From: Akkermansia muciniphila
GTDB lineage: Bacteria > Pseudomonadota > Gammaproteobacteria > Burkholderiales > Burkholderiaceae_C
DNA length: 5,252 bases
NCBI GenBank assembly: GCA_943327015.2
Contig: CALPVM020000177.1
Location: 1-5,252 of the forward strand
Direction: 5' to 3'
Every line of letters starts with the position of its first letter. Position 1 is the first letter of the stretch. The notes beneath the pieces are model-generated. The model was not told the origin of the DNA, did not search any database, and saw nothing but the letters and a program-made list of their open reading frames with translations. Positions 4,572 to 5,252 of this stretch are shown here, piece by piece. The position numbers were made by a program, and so were the translations under genes.

Positions 4572-5252
4572 AAACTTACTTTTTTGCAAGTATTTCAACA
4601 CACCCGCACCAGCCCTTTTTCCACTGGCAAAGCAAGCGGTGAGTAAATAGCCTCCGGTGGGTGCTTCCCAATCCAACATTTCACCAGCACAAAACACACC
4701 AGGTAAATGGCTGCACATGAGTTGTTCGGTTAATGCCTCAAACGCAACGCCTCCGGCGCTACTTATGGCCTCATCCAACGGGCGCGTGGCCTGTAGGGTA
4801 ACGGGCAGCTCTTTGATTGCACGCGCCAGAACTACGGGGGCTTGGAATGATGACTTTTCTAATATTTCATGCAACAGCGCACTTTTGATACCATCCAGAT
4901 GGAGCCGACTTTTCAGATGGCTGGAAAGCGACTTGGTTCCGCGTGGATGTGCCACCTCGGCCTGAACGCGCTCCAGCGACATATGAGGAAGTAAGTCAAG
5001 CATAAAAGTGGCGTGTCCGTTGCGCTCAATGTCATCGCGCAACCATTGGGATGCAGCGTAAATAAGACTGCCTTCAACGCCAGTTGCTGTTGCTACAAAC
5101 TCACCAGCCTTGCGCCAACCATGGCCTTCAGGCTGATTGATCTGAATAGCCACCGATTTAAAGGGCTGCCCGGCAAAGCGACTGGCAAAAAACGGACTCC
5201 AGCCACCTTGAACATCAAAACCACAATTGGCCGGTAACAACGGTCTAGTAGC
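4560..5252 (-). CDS. NAD(P)/FAD-dependent oxidoreductase, HI0933/BaiN-like (PP_4765-type), C-terminal part
   Basis: C-terminal 230 residues of a flavoprotein; the frame stays open to the right edge, so the start and N-terminal FAD-binding Rossmann motif are outside the window. The TTG at 5240 is an internal Leu codon, not a start, since the family-typical string ATRPLLPANCGFDV runs through it. The signature near the end, GEMLDWEAPTGGYLL (residues 190-204 of the fragment), is the conserved C-terminal FAD-contacting motif of the HI0933/YhiN/BaiN group, followed by CFASGKRAG. The PANCGFDV and GEMLDWEAPTGGY wording fits the subgroup known as PP_4765 family (TIGR03862) flavoproteins, about 400 aa, whose substrate is not established; this assignment is from memory of the family. 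The gene converges on ffs: its last four codons and stop (4560-4574) overlap the RNA 3' end. No frameshift is visible. Confidence 0.85.
   Translation of the reverse strand, partial: ATRPLLPANCGFDVQGGWSPFFASRFAGQPFKSVAIQINQPEGHGWRKAGEFVATATGVEGSLIYAASQWLRDDIERNGHATFMLDLLPHMSLERVQAEVAHPRGTKSLSSHLKSRLHLDGIKSALLHEILEKSSFQAPVVLARAIKELPVTLQATRPLDEAISSAGGVAFEALTEQLMCSHLPGVFCAGEMLDWEAPTGGYLLTACFASGKRAGAGVLKYLQKSKFDEP
4562..4585 (+). terminator. Possible intrinsic terminator of ffs
   Basis: The 3' arm of the closing stem of the SRP RNA (4562-4571) is followed by AAACTTAC and a run of six T (4580-4585). The long RNA hairpin plus this T run could stop transcription, although the gap between stem and T run is larger than usual. 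It lies inside the last codons of the opposing flavoprotein gene. Confidence 0.35.

Noticed and set aside
5238..5240. TTG as the start codon of the flavoprotein.
   Set aside because: The frame stays open upstream to the window edge and the upstream residues ATRP continue the family pattern before LLPANCGFDV, so this is an internal leucine in a gene cut by the edge.
1..5252. CRISPR arrays, insertion sequences, tRNAs, toxin-antitoxin or defence genes.
   Set aside because: No regularly spaced repeats, transposase signatures, tRNA-like folds or recognised defence proteins were found on either strand.

Overview
This 5.25-kb window reads as ordinary chromosomal DNA of a proteobacterium. DnaX, YbaB and RecR look like beta/gamma-proteobacterial proteins: RecR has LPGVG.KSAQRMAF.LLQ, YbaB has VTGESGAGLVKV and DLVAAAFN, and DnaX starts MSYLVLARKYRP. 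The short SRP RNA also fits. Base composition is moderate. I lean towards a betaproteobacterium from the DnaX C-terminus and the flavoprotein family, but the window alone does not settle this.

Layout. Positions 1-2342 (minus strand) hold the conserved replication/repair operon dnaX - ybaB - recR, transcribed leftwards. recR is cut by the left edge after 45 codons. The spacers are 38 nt (dnaX-ybaB) and 18 nt (ybaB-recR), and the second carries a 7-bp hairpin over the ybaB stop codon. A divergent 150-bp intergenic region (about 2343-2490) leads into a plus-strand gene (2491-4410). It encodes a membrane diguanylate cyclase with a signal peptide, a 7TMR-DISMED2 sensor domain, a seven-helix DISM membrane domain, a coiled coil and an intact GGEEF domain. 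After a 67-bp spacer with a sigma70-like promoter comes the plus-strand SRP RNA gene ffs (about 4478-4571). It runs tail-to-tail into the 3' end of a minus-strand flavoprotein gene of the HI0933/BaiN-like group (4560 to beyond the right edge).

How the parts relate. dnaX/ybaB/recR is a classic conserved cluster: clamp-loader subunit, nucleoid-associated protein and recombination mediator. SRP RNA and the cyclase are separate transcription units; the cyclase links a periplasmic signal to c-di-GMP, and ffs acts in co-translational membrane targeting. I see no evidence of a mobile element, CRISPR array, tRNA or defence system.

Most notable signals. First, dnaX carries an uninterrupted A9 run exactly at the end of the clamp-loader region, and stop codons lie immediately downstream in BOTH alternative frames. 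This predicts a short gamma form made by transcriptional slippage or ribosomal frameshifting. Second, the start of the diguanylate cyclase is odd: no ATG is available, the TTG has no ribosome-binding site, and an ATT sits at ideal distance from a GGAG inside a small hairpin. Third, the SRP RNA apical stem shows a CC/GG to GG/CC swap relative to E. coli. I do not see a previously undescribed multi-gene system here.
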